From positions 1 through 22,812 of the forward strand of contig DSAR01000248.1 in the NCBI GenBank assembly GCA_011046405.1: a DNA stretch of 22,812 nt, given 5' to 3'. Numbering within the stretch: the first letter of the stretch is position 1; each line of letters starts with the position of its first letter. Origin of the DNA: Chloroflexota bacterium. Its GTDB lineage: Bacteria > Chloroflexota > Anaerolineae > B4-G1. This document shows, piece by piece, positions 14,567 to 21,051 of the stretch. Made by a program: the position numbers and the translations under genes. The notes under the pieces are model-generated. The model was not told the DNA's origin, made no database searches, and worked only from the letters and a program-made list of their open reading frames with translations.

Positions 14567-14573
14567 GCCAGTT

Positions 14574-14650
14574 CTTAATTCTTAATTCTCAACTCTCAGT
14601 TCTTAATTCTCACCTCTCAATTCTCAGTTCTTAATTCTCAGTCCTCAACC
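14574..14650. repeat. Heptameric repeat array B (CTTAATT orientation)
   Basis: Eleven consecutive 7-bp units (CTTAATT, CTCAACT, CTCAGTT, CTCACCT and similar) run into the end of the four-helix-bundle gene. That gene's stop codon (14638-14640) and last codons are part of the array. Confidence 0.85.
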
Positions 14651-15015
14651 CCCAACCGCCCCCGAATCGTAGCGATGACCTTGTTCAAATCGTGCACGAT
14701 ACCATCGAGTGGCTGGACTAAATCGTCGAACAAGTCGGGCGCGATGTAGTCGACGTCGCGGGCGTAGAGGAGGTGGCTCTTGACCTCGTAGGCGGAACCA
14801 CGGCTGTTGTAGTAGAAGCGCAGTTTGTCGCGGTAATGATAGCGCCCAAAGGCTTCGGCGACGTTGGCCGCGATCGAGACCGCCGCCCTGCGAAGCTGTG
14901 AGGTCAAGCCATACAACTCATGCTTAGGAAAGGACGACGTGATCTTGTGAATTTTCACTGCCAGCGCGTGTGCTTCCTGCCACAAAGGCATCTCTTCGAA
15001 AGACTTGTAGCTCAT
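14638..15015 (-). CDS. Four-helix-bundle protein (S23/bAvd-like family)
   Basis: The 125-residue protein matches the small helical family first seen as the 23S rRNA intervening-sequence protein and related to Avd of diversity-generating retroelements. It has FEEMPLWQEAHALAVKIHKI, LTSQLRRAAVSIAANVAEAF, and a third helix with LRFYYNSRGSAYEVKSHLLY, then a final helix. Length is normal. Biochemical function is unknown; a nucleic-acid-binding scaffold role is suspected for relatives. No reverse transcriptase or variable repeat is nearby. The gene is enclosed by 7-bp repeat arrays: the repeat unit just upstream supplies a GAGG Shine-Dalgarno 8 nt before the ATG, and the array downstream supplies the last residues and the stop. 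It breaks the series of polysaccharide genes and has probably moved in with its repeats. Confidence 0.9.
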   Translation of the reverse strand: MSYKSFEEMPLWQEAHALAVKIHKITSSFPKHELYGLTSQLRRAAVSIAANVAEAFGRYHYRDKLRFYYNSRGSAYEVKSHLLYARDVDYIAPDLFDDLVQPLDGIVHDLNKVIATIRGRLGVED

Positions 15016-15017
15016 TT

Positions 15018-15257
15018 TTCAATCCTCAGTTCTTGATCTTTAGCTCTCAGAATAGGTTCAGAATTAAGCATTAAGAATTGAGAATTAAGAATTGAGAATT
15101 GAGAATTAAGAATTAAGAATTAAGAATGTCGCCTCAATCCAATCCCTTAGTTCTCAGTTCTTAATCCTTAGTCCTCAGTTCTTAATCCTTAGTTCTCAGT
15201 TCTTAATCCTTAGTCCTCAGTTCTTAATCCTTAATCCTCAATCCTCAGCCCTCAATC
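15018..15257. repeat. Heptameric repeat arrays C, inverted blocks upstream of the four-helix-bundle gene
   Basis: Three blocks fill the gap between the four-helix-bundle gene and the dehydratase gene. Five units in CTCAGTT orientation run 15018-15052. Nine units in GAATTAA/GAATTGA orientation run 15061-15123. About sixteen units in CTTAATC/CTCAGTT orientation run 15146-15257. The second and third blocks are inverted relative to each other and could form a long imperfect hairpin. The last block ends about 12 bp from the dehydratase stop codon. Confidence 0.88.
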
Positions 15258-15269
15258 TCACTTCTCAGC

Positions 15270-17222
15270 TCACACACTTTTCGTCTCGGCAAATGCCTTT
15301 CGAAACGTATCTACTAAATACAAAGCCGGGCGATACCTCGGCAGAATGTCCTGCAGCTTGGCCTGGATTTGCTCTCTGGATCCAAGTCGCACCAGCGCCT
15401 CCAATTCCTCTAAATGTCGCGCCAGTGGGTCGCTTCTCCAGGCGTGATTGCCGTAGGCCATCAAGATCTTTTGACATTGCGTACAGCGCGGTTTCTCTCC
15501 CTCGGCGAACAGTTCCTCGCTCAGCTTCTCTCCCGGTCGCGGGCCGGTGAACGCGATCTCGATATCCCGCCCTGGCTCGAACCCCGAAAGCCGGATCAAC
15601 TCATTCGCCAGTTCCACGATGCGCACCTGCTCTCCCATATCCAGCACGAAGATCTCTCCCCCTGCGCCCAGCGTCGCCGCCTGAATCACCAGTTGCACCG
15701 CCTCCGGGATGGTCATAAAAAAGCGCTCCATCCGGGGATGGGTCACCGTGATCGGCCCACCATTCGCGATCTGCCGCTGAAACAGGGGGATCACGCTGCC
15801 GCGACTGCCCAGCACGTTGCCGAAGCGCACCGCCGTGTAGACCCGCCCCTCGCGCCGGGCCACGTCCTGCACCAGCATCTCCGCCAGGCGCTTGGTGGCC
15901 CCCATCACGTTGACCGGGTTGACCGCCTTGTCGGTGGAGATGAGGACGAAGCGGGCCACGCCGCTTTCGAGCGCCGCCCGAAGCAGCGCCCGCGTGCCGA
16001 AGACGTTGTTGGAGACCGCCTCCGCGACGTTCTCCTCCATCAACGGCACGTGCTTGTGAGCCGCCGCGTGGAACACTACCGCCGGCCGATGGCGCTCGAA
16101 GATCCAGTGCAGGCGCTGCTGATCCCGAATATCGGCGATGACGGGGACTGTATCCAAGTCGGGCAACCGCTCTGCCAGCTCCCGCCGAACGTGATAGATG
16201 CTGGTCTCCCCGTGACCCAACAGCAGCAAGCGCCGCGGCCCGTAGGCCCCAATCTGCCGGCACAGTTCCGCACCGATGGATCCCCCGGCCCCGGTGACCA
16301 GCACCACCCGATCCCGAAAATGATGCCCCGTACCCGCGCCGTCGATCTGCACCGGGTCCCGGCGCAGGAGATCGTCGATGCCCACCTCCCGCACCGCCTG
16401 GACGCTCACCTGACCAGAGATCAGTTCATAGATACCGGGGATAGTCTTGTAGGCCACCCCCGCGCGCTGGCAGATTTCGACCACGTCCCGGATGGCCTGG
16501 CCCGGCGCCGTGGGCATGGCGATGATCACCTCTTCGACGCGCTCGTCGCGCACCAGTTGGGGAATGCACGCCCGCGAGCCGAGGACCGGCACGCCGTGGA
16601 TCCGGAGCCCCTGCTTGGATGGATCATCGTCGAGCAGGCCCACGGGAAGCAGGCCCACGCCCGGGTTTTCCTGCATCTCGCGCACGATCATGGCCCCCGC
16701 CTCTCCGGCGCCCATCACCAGGACCCGCGTGGGGGAATCCTGCGAGCACTTGAGAGGATTTTCATCCCGATTGAACGGGCCAAGCAGCTGGCGTCCAGCC
16801 AGCGCACGCACGAAGAAGCGCATGCCGCCGGCGAAGAGAAAGCTAAGCAGCCAATCTATAACGGAGATCGAGCGCGGCATCGGGCGGAAATCGAACAACA
16901 AGGAGAACGGCGAGTACAGCGCCAGCGACGTCAGCGCGATACCGGCGAGCGCCGCGAGCCAGAGCGCCAGGAGCTCTCTCGCGCTGGCGTAGAGCCAATA
17001 GCAGCGGTAGAGACCAAACAGGTAGAAGACGAGCGGTTTGACGAGCGCGGACAGCGCCACGTAGATGAGGAGCGTGGACGTGTACGGCCTCAGCCCATCC
17101 ACGTCCAGCCGCAGCGCGAAACTGACAAAGCCAGCCAGGGCCATCAACAACACATCGGCCAGAAAGAAGTAGCGGTTGCGGGGAAATGGCAGTGTTATGG
17201 AAACCCTCGGTTTGTCTTTCAT
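15270..17222 (-). CDS. Membrane NDP-sugar 4,6-dehydratase (FlaA1/WbpM/PglF/CapD family)
   Basis: From the ATG at 17222 the protein has 650 residues. Four membrane helices span about 18-145. A first Rossmann-like domain carries VLVMGAGEAGAMIV (167-180), and the catalytic SDR domain starts at VVLVTGAGGSIGAEL (306-320). The family signature AAAHKHVPLMEENV (386-399) and the active-site set STDKAVNPVNVMGATK (429-444) are present, with Met440/Lys444 where other SDRs have Tyr/Lys, as is normal for this family. It should convert a UDP-N-acetylhexosamine to the 4-keto-6-deoxy sugar. The frame extends upstream to an ATG at 17339, but that part (RAIRVIRGKK) is translated CACGAATT repeat, so I chose 17222, which has AGAGG 9 nt upstream. 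The aminotransferase gene just upstream would use the keto-sugar product. Confidence 0.94.
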   Translation of the reverse strand: MKDKPRVSITLPFPRNRYFFLADVLLMALAGFVSFALRLDVDGLRPYTSTLLIYVALSALVKPLVFYLFGLYRCYWLYASARELLALWLAALAGIALTSLALYSPFSLLFDFRPMPRSISVIDWLLSFLFAGGMRFFVRALAGRQLLGPFNRDENPLKCSQDSPTRVLVMGAGEAGAMIVREMQENPGVGLLPVGLLDDDPSKQGLRIHGVPVLGSRACIPQLVRDERVEEVIIAMPTAPGQAIRDVVEICQRAGVAYKTIPGIYELISGQVSVQAVREVGIDDLLRRDPVQIDGAGTGHHFRDRVVLVTGAGGSIGAELCRQIGAYGPRRLLLLGHGETSIYHVRRELAERLPDLDTVPVIADIRDQQRLHWIFERHRPAVVFHAAAHKHVPLMEENVAEAVSNNVFGTRALLRAALESGVARFVLISTDKAVNPVNVMGATKRLAEMLVQDVARREGRVYTAVRFGNVLGSRGSVIPLFQRQIANGGPITVTHPRMERFFMTIPEAVQLVIQAATLGAGGEIFVLDMGEQVRIVELANELIRLSGFEPGRDIEIAFTGPRPGEKLSEELFAEGEKPRCTQCQKILMAYGNHAWRSDPLARHLEELEALVRLGSREQIQAKLQDILPRYRPALYLVDTFRKAFAETKSV

Positions 17223-17307
17223 CACTTCACGCCTCTCCGTTTGTATCATTTTAGTTTTGGGCTCTCTGCTAGTTCGCGTGCTCGGTTCAGCAGACGGTGG
17301 TTTTTTG

Positions 17308-17336
17308 CCACGAATTACACGAATTGCACGAATTTT
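17308..17336. repeat. CACGAATT-family repeat, single arm
   Basis: Three spaced units (CACGAATT, CACGAATT, CACGAATT) lie between the aminotransferase and dehydratase genes. They match the left arm of the inverted repeat at 10961-11024. Confidence 0.75.
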
Positions 17337-17354
17337 CACCTATCTCTCATCTCT

Positions 17355-18578
17355 TCAAGTAAGGGCATCCCTCAACACGGCGCACACCCGATCGACCTGT
17401 CGCTCCTCCATCACACCGGAAAACGGCAGCGCCAGACACGTGTCTCCCGCCATCTCCGTCACAGGAAAGCGCCCTCTCTGATAACCAAAACGCTCCCGAT
17501 AGAAAGGCTGCAGGTGGATGGGCGTAAAATAGGGCCGGGACGGGATTCCCCGCGCCTTCAACGCTTGCATCACCCGATCCCGCCCCATCGCTGGCGCGAT
17601 GCAGCCCATCGCTGGCGCGATGCGGACCACGTAGACGAACCAGCTCATGCGCGTGGTGCTCGGCGCGACGTAAGGAACCTGTATCCCCTCGACCCCCGCC
17701 AGCCGCTGCTTGTACCACCCGGCGACCCGCTCTCTCTTTTCCAGCAATTCCTCGATGCGCTTGAGTTGCGAGAGCCCCAGCGCCGCGCTCATCTCGTCCA
17801 GCCGGTAGTTATAGCCCAGGCGGGTGTGGTTGAGCCAGGCGTCGAAGACGTCGCGCCCCTGGTTGCGCAGCGAGCGAAAGAGCGCGGCCCAATCGTCTCG
17901 GTCGGTGACGATCATGCCGCCCTCGCCGGCCGTTATCTGCTTGTTGGGATAGAAGGCGAAGACCGCCGCATCCCCCAGCGTGCCCGCTGGCCGGCCCTTG
18001 TACGTGGCCCCGATGGCCTCGCACGAATCCTCGATCACCCATAAATCGTGCTCGACGGCGACCGCCCGGATCGCGTCGTAGTCGGCCGGCTGGCCAAAGG
18101 CGTCGACGGGCAGGATGGCTTTCAAATGGCGAGAGGCGCATTGTGAATTGCGAATTGCGGGGGGGAGCCAGCGTTTTGCGGCGTCGCCACCACGGGAAAG
18201 ATGGTCGGCAGCTTGGGCGACCTGGGCGGGATCGATGTTGAGGGTCTGGGGGTCGACGTCGACGAAGATGGGGATGGCGCGCTCGAAGAGGACGCAGTTG
18301 GCGGAGGCGATGAAGGAGAAGGGGGTGGTGATGACCAGGTCGTTTTCCTCAATCCCGGCGGCGATGACGGACAGGTGCAGGCCGCTGGTGCCGGAATTGA
18401 CGCCCACGGCGTGCCGGACGCCAACAGCGGCGGCGAAGGCTTCCTCGAAGGCCACGAGCTGGGGGCCGAGGCTGAGATAGCGGGTTTCGAGCACGTCGTT
18501 GACGGCCGCGACGTCGGCAGCCGTCAGATCGGGGGAGGACATCGGGATGCTCTCTGCACATAGATTCTCTCGCTTCAA
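17355..18578 (-). CDS. DegT/DnrJ/EryC1-type PLP sugar aminotransferase with repeat-derived insertion
   Basis: The 407-residue product is a fold-type I PLP enzyme that transfers an amino group to a keto-sugar nucleotide. Seen are VGVNSGTSGLHLSV (phosphate-binding), TTPFSFIASANCV, FVDVDPQTLNID, ILPVDAFGQPADYDAI, IEDSCEAIGATYKG, and the PLP lysine K213 in AFYPNKQITAGEGG. I chose the TTG at 18578 because GGGAG lies exactly 8 nt upstream; the frame could extend to 18683, but that would overlap the HAD gene. About 25 extra residues (125-150) stand between FVDVDPQTLNID and AILPVD compared with the family, and part is encoded by a 7-bp repeat. A 21-bp in-frame duplication (17584-17625) doubles IAPAMG. 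With the dehydratase it should form an NDP-4-amino-4,6-dideoxy sugar. Confidence 0.93.
   Translation of the reverse strand: MKRENLCAESIPMSSPDLTAADVAAVNDVLETRYLSLGPQLVAFEEAFAAAVGVRHAVGVNSGTSGLHLSVIAAGIEENDLVITTPFSFIASANCVLFERAIPIFVDVDPQTLNIDPAQVAQAADHLSRGGDAAKRWLPPAIRNSQCASRHLKAILPVDAFGQPADYDAIRAVAVEHDLWVIEDSCEAIGATYKGRPAGTLGDAAVFAFYPNKQITAGEGGMIVTDRDDWAALFRSLRNQGRDVFDAWLNHTRLGYNYRLDEMSAALGLSQLKRIEELLEKRERVAGWYKQRLAGVEGIQVPYVAPSTTRMSWFVYVVRIAPAMGCIAPAMGRDRVMQALKARGIPSRPYFTPIHLQPFYRERFGYQRGRFPVTEMAGDTCLALPFSGVMEERQVDRVCAVLRDALT
17584..17625. repeat. 21-bp tandem duplication in the aminotransferase gene
   Basis: Two adjacent 21-bp units beginning CCCATCGCTGGCGCGATGC differ at one base. They encode a doubled IAPAMG on the minus strand and keep the frame. 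Each unit contains the small inverted repeat ATCGC/GCGAT. Confidence 0.8.
18139..18159. repeat. Short heptameric repeat inside the aminotransferase insertion
   Basis: Three 7-bp units (CATTGTG, AATTGCG, AATTGCG) lie in frame within the extra segment of the DegT protein, encoding part of AIRNSQCAS. The unit resembles the intergenic heptamer arrays at 14461-15257. Confidence 0.6.
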
Positions 18579-18672
18579 AATTAACACTCCCTCTCTTCTC
18601 GTCAAGCGCTTAAAAACAGCGATTAGTGATCTCTCCCTGATTGACTGACATATCTTGCTGGGACACTGATTT

Positions 18673-19407
18673 TCACAGATCAAGGTGTAAGATCGGTGTA
18701 ATGTGGGCGTTCAGATCGCCCGCGCCCAACACCCCAGCCAGGCTTGCCAGGGAGGCGAGCGTACAATGGGGGGCGTGATGGGACGTGGGCGGCTCCAAAT
18801 GCGCGTATTCCGCGCCGGGCCGCCGCACCCACACGGTGTACATACCCGCCCGGCGCGCGCCCAGGAAATCCTTGAGCGGATTGTCGCCCACGTAAATCGA
18901 GCGCGGGGCCTCGACCGCCAACCGATCCAACACCGCCTCAAAGGGCGTCGGGCTGGGTTTCCAGACCTCCCGTCCCCACCGGTCAGAGAAGACGACGGCG
19001 TCAAAATAGGGGGCCAGGCCCAGGGCCGACAGTTTGCGCCGCTGCACGGCCAGGTAACCATCGCTGACCAGGCCCAGCCGATAGTTATCGCGAAGCGACG
19101 CCAGCACCCCCGGCGCCTCGGGGAACGGCGTCAGCACAGGTTCGTGCGCCCGGTAGACCCGTACCAGTTGCGGCGTCAGGCCGTCGTCGGCCGGCAGGCT
19201 GTGCTCCTCCAACCAGTGATCGAACGTATTTCCCCGCACACCCAGATCAAATAGCTGCTTCAACTCGGTGAATCCCTGCTCCGATGGGATACCCAGCTCC
19301 GCCTCGGCCCAGGCGGCCACAGCCTGGAATCCGCTGAGCACATAGTCTCGCTCGGGATACAGGGTGTCGTCCAGGTCAAAGACGACGGCGCGCCACGGGC
19401 CCACCAT
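18673..19407 (-). CDS. HAD-superfamily hydrolase
   Basis: The 244-residue protein has the four HAD motifs: DLDDT (D11 nucleophile, D13 acid), the Ser of LGLVSDG (S115), K150 in WKPSPTPF, and VGDNPLKDFLGA (D175). The cap (about 20-95) is helical, subclass I. It should be a phosphatase or related phosphotransferase acting on a small phosphorylated compound, perhaps a sugar phosphate or nucleotide. Its ATG shares one base with the stop of the ATP-grasp gene (TGATG), a sign of translational coupling, so the two enzymes probably work on one pathway. HAD and ATP-grasp pairs of this kind occur in polysaccharide loci, but the substrate cannot be told. The gene ends about 95 bp before the DegT start. 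Confidence 0.92.
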   Translation of the reverse strand: MVGPWRAVVFDLDDTLYPERDYVLSGFQAVAAWAEAELGIPSEQGFTELKQLFDLGVRGNTFDHWLEEHSLPADDGLTPQLVRVYRAHEPVLTPFPEAPGVLASLRDNYRLGLVSDGYLAVQRRKLSALGLAPYFDAVVFSDRWGREVWKPSPTPFEAVLDRLAVEAPRSIYVGDNPLKDFLGARRAGMYTVWVRRPGAEYAHLEPPTSHHAPHCTLASLASLAGVLGAGDLNAHITPILHLDL

Positions 19408-20450
19408 CAGGCTTGCCTCCAGGAAAAAGAGCGGCGCGCCATCTGCTCACGTTCGGCCTCGGTCAGAAAAAGAGAATCGTCGCACCGGGTCAGGTAGAGG
19501 CCGACCTGGTAACTGCCTAACGGTGGAAGGTCTAGAGGCACACCTGCCGCCCGCGCCAGCAGCCAGCGGGGATAATCGGCGCCGGCCGCGACGCCCAACG
19601 GCGCGCCGCCCCCGAAACGGGCGTTGATCTCGGTGAAATAGGGCACGCCATCAGAAGATGGCGCACGGTCCTTCATCATACACTGCACGGTGATGGGGCC
19701 GACGGCGGGCAGCGCCCGGGCGATCCGGACGCAGGCCTCGGTGATATTGGGGTCGTAAATCGTGACCCCCTTGGCGACCTCGCCCCAGCGCACCTCGATC
19801 CGTTGGCGGGATACCACGGCCAACACCTCACCCTCCAGGTCGCAGACGACGTCGTTGGTGATCTCGGGACCGGGCAGGTATTCCTGGACGATGGGATCAG
19901 GCACGTACTCGGAAAAGAAGGCTAAAGCGCGGGCGTCCCGGACCTGGAACGTGTTCTGGGCCGCGCTGCCAAAGCGGGGCTTGATGAACAACGGGTATTC
20001 AGCCTTCTCGGGGTCCAATTGGCTCGGCAGCCAGGAGCGGGGCGTGGGCAGGTTCAGGCGCTCGAAGAACGCGGCGGTCGCCCGCTTGTCGGCGGTGAGA
20101 GCGGTCGCCTCTGCAGAGACCACTGCCAGGCGCGCGCCGGTGGCTTCCAGCTCTTCCCGGTAGCGGGCCAGGACGGGGATGTCGGGATCGATCAGGGGAA
20201 AGACCAGGCCGACCCCCTCGCGGCGGCAGATCTCGACCAGCGCCGGGACGTAATCGGGCACGGTGAGACGGGGGACGATGTAGGGCCGGTCGGCCACCTG
20301 GAGGGCCGGGGCGAGCGGATCGATGTCCACCGCGACAATGCGCCCGTCCAGTTCTAATGATTGGTAGGCGCGGCGAAACGCACGCAGCAATTCGACCCGG
20401 CGGCCGGCGCTGGTAAAGAGGACGTTGATATCCTTAGTCTGTTGTCCCAA
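19407..20450 (-). CDS. ATP-grasp carboxylate-amine ligase (CarB-like)
   Basis: The 347-residue protein has the ATP-grasp layout. The N-terminal pre-grasp domain starts NVLFTSAGRRVELL and includes VAVDIDPLAPAL. ATP-binding residues include K157 in LFIKPRFGSAAQ and the hinge IVQEYLPGPE. The Mg-binding pair is in YFTEINARFGGGAP (E274, N276). Such enzymes activate a carboxylate with ATP and join it to an amine. In an amino-sugar locus it may attach an acyl or amino-acid group to the sugar made by the dehydratase and aminotransferase, which is inference. The start is a TTG at 20450 with GGAGGAG 4-5 nt upstream. Both the Shine-Dalgarno and the start lie inside the 3' end of a decayed sugar transferase gene. 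The stop overlaps the HAD start. Confidence 0.92.
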   Translation of the reverse strand: MGQQTKDINVLFTSAGRRVELLRAFRRAYQSLELDGRIVAVDIDPLAPALQVADRPYIVPRLTVPDYVPALVEICRREGVGLVFPLIDPDIPVLARYREELEATGARLAVVSAEATALTADKRATAAFFERLNLPTPRSWLPSQLDPEKAEYPLFIKPRFGSAAQNTFQVRDARALAFFSEYVPDPIVQEYLPGPEITNDVVCDLEGEVLAVVSRQRIEVRWGEVAKGVTIYDPNITEACVRIARALPAVGPITVQCMMKDRAPSSDGVPYFTEINARFGGGAPLGVAAGADYPRWLLARAAGVPLDLPPLGSYQVGLYLTRCDDSLFLTEAEREQMARRSFSWRQA

Positions 20451-20579
20451 AGAACTCCTCCATCGTGGCGTGACCTGGCTGGCGAATACCCTCGCGTAAG
20501 AGCACCTTCCACGCCGTGAGGGTCAGTATCTTGAGGTCCAGCCACAGCGATTGGTGATCCACGTACCACACGTCCAGGG
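20434..20579 (-). pseudogene. C-terminal remnant of a second bacterial sugar transferase
   Basis: About 48 codons ending in TAA at 20434 encode LDVWYVDHQSLWLDLKIL and then GIRQPGHATMEEFFG, matching the last residues of the intact sugar transferase at 21291 (LDVWYVDHQSLWLDVKIL, NQPGQATMKEFLG). The similarity stops abruptly at base 20579, and the rest of the enzyme is missing. Upstream there is a CCTTCGAC-type dispersed repeat and the plus-strand toxin-antitoxin pair. The frame runs on to 20865 without a stop but has no further resemblance to the family. The remnant has neither the catalytic core nor the membrane helix. Its tail carries the ribosome site of the ATP-grasp gene, which may explain why it was kept. 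Confidence 0.82.
20536..20579. repeat. 44-bp direct repeat, copy 1 (in the sugar transferase remnant)
   Basis: These 44 bases are identical to 21384-21427 inside the intact sugar transferase. On the stop-codon side of the block the two genes agree at only about two thirds of positions by eye; on the other side they are unrelated. Confidence 0.9.
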
Positions 20580-20583
20580 TACA

Positions 20584-20606
20584 TCCTTCGACGGGCTCAA
20601 GACATG
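20584..20606. repeat. Dispersed CCTTCGAC-GGGCTCA-type repeat at the breakpoint
   Basis: The segment TCCTTCGACGGGCTCAAGAC resembles the short dispersed repeat (CCTTCGACAGGCTCAGG) common in many environmental Chloroflexota genomes, which gives the peptide PEPVEG when translated on the minus strand. It lies 5 bp from the point where the sugar transferase remnant loses homology. The family assignment is from memory. Confidence 0.55.
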
Positions 20607-20641
20607 CTTTTCCCCCCGCGTGAGCGAACGAGCTGCCCGTT

Positions 20642-20670
20642 TTGACCTCAAGAGTTGGGCATGATATAAT
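20642..20670 (+). promoter_or_regulatory. Strong sigma-70 promoter of the toxin-antitoxin pair
   Basis: TTGACC (20642-20647) and TATAAT (20665-20670) are separated by exactly 17 bp, 42 bp before the antitoxin start codon. It points to the plus strand, against the surrounding genes. Confidence 0.85.
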
Positions 20671-20673
20671 CAG

Positions 20674-20700
20674 TTTGCGGGCCGGAACACGATCCGCAAA
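20674..20700 (+). promoter_or_regulatory. Hairpin or operator abutting the antitoxin Shine-Dalgarno
   Basis: The perfect inverted repeat TTTGCGG (20674-20680) and CCGCAAA (20694-20700) has a 13-nt loop. It starts near the expected transcription start and ends immediately before the ribosome site GGAGG (20701-20705). It could be an operator for the antitoxin or an RNA hairpin limiting ribosome access. Confidence 0.5.
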
Positions 20701-20712
20701 GGAGGAAAAAGC

Positions 20713-21051
20713 ATGAAAGCCAATGTAAACACCCTCCCACGCTGGGAGATCGATCAGTTGTTTAAACTTGGACAAAGACGACCCGGTTTGCTTGAACATG
20801 CCGTTCACCGCCTGGTACAAGAAGATCAAGAGATCCGCTGGTCTGTGATCGTGGGCGCATATCAAGACGGGCAGATCAATCTGGGCAAAGCCGCCGAATT
20901 GCTGGGCTCGACCGAACTTGAACTGCGTGATCGCTTTATCGAATTAGGCATACCACTCCGTGTTGGGTCTGCCGATCTGGCCGAAGCTCGAGCTGAAGTC
21001 AAAGCGATACGTTCCTGGTTCGCCAAAACCGCAGTCGAGGATCGTGCATGA
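20713..21051 (+). CDS. UPF0175-type antitoxin
   Basis: The 112-residue protein contains the helix-turn-helix-like segment of the UPF0175 family: VGAYQDGQINLGKAAELLGS followed by LRDRFIELGIPL (about residues 47-82). Flanking helices are at the N-terminus and the C-terminus (AEVKAIRSWFAKTAVED). Members usually precede a PIN-domain toxin and bind both it and their own promoter. The ATG has GGAGG 7 nt upstream and a near-consensus promoter. The stop overlaps the next start (ATGA), the usual toxin-antitoxin coupling. It is oriented opposite to all nearby genes and lies between two sugar-transferase sequences, so it was probably inserted. The antitoxin looks complete. Confidence 0.82.
   Translation: MKANVNTLPRWEIDQLFKLGQRRPGLLEHAVHRLVQEDQEIRWSVIVGAYQDGQINLGKAAELLGSTELELRDRFIELGIPLRVGSADLAEARAEVKAIRSWFAKTAVEDRA

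Noticed and set aside
14461..15257. CRISPR array
   Set aside because: The repeats are contiguous 7-bp units without spacers of uniform length, they are imperfect, and no cas gene is present.
14461..15257. Diversity-generating retroelement built around the Avd-like four-helix-bundle gene
   Set aside because: There is no reverse transcriptase, no template/variable repeat pair and no C-type lectin target gene in the window.
17223..17339. Extended N-terminus of the dehydratase
   Set aside because: The extra 39 codons are largely translated CACGAATT-family repeat (RAIRVIRGKK) and have no counterpart in the family. The ATG at 17222 fits the family start.
15414..18044. Very long plus-strand open frame (876 codons) opposite the dehydratase and aminotransferase genes
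   Set aside because: It mirrors two well-supported minus-strand enzymes and crosses the gap between them. The translation is rich in Arg, His, Gln and Pro with no recognisable domain, as expected of a GC-rich antisense shadow.
18579..18683. Extended N-terminus of the DegT aminotransferase
   Set aside because: It would overlap the HAD gene and lacks family similarity. The TTG at 18578 has GGGAG at ideal spacing.
20580..20865. Coding continuation of the sugar transferase stump (143-codon frame)
   Set aside because: The frame is open but the peptide lacks all sugar transferase motifs and runs antisense through the promoter and start of the antitoxin gene.
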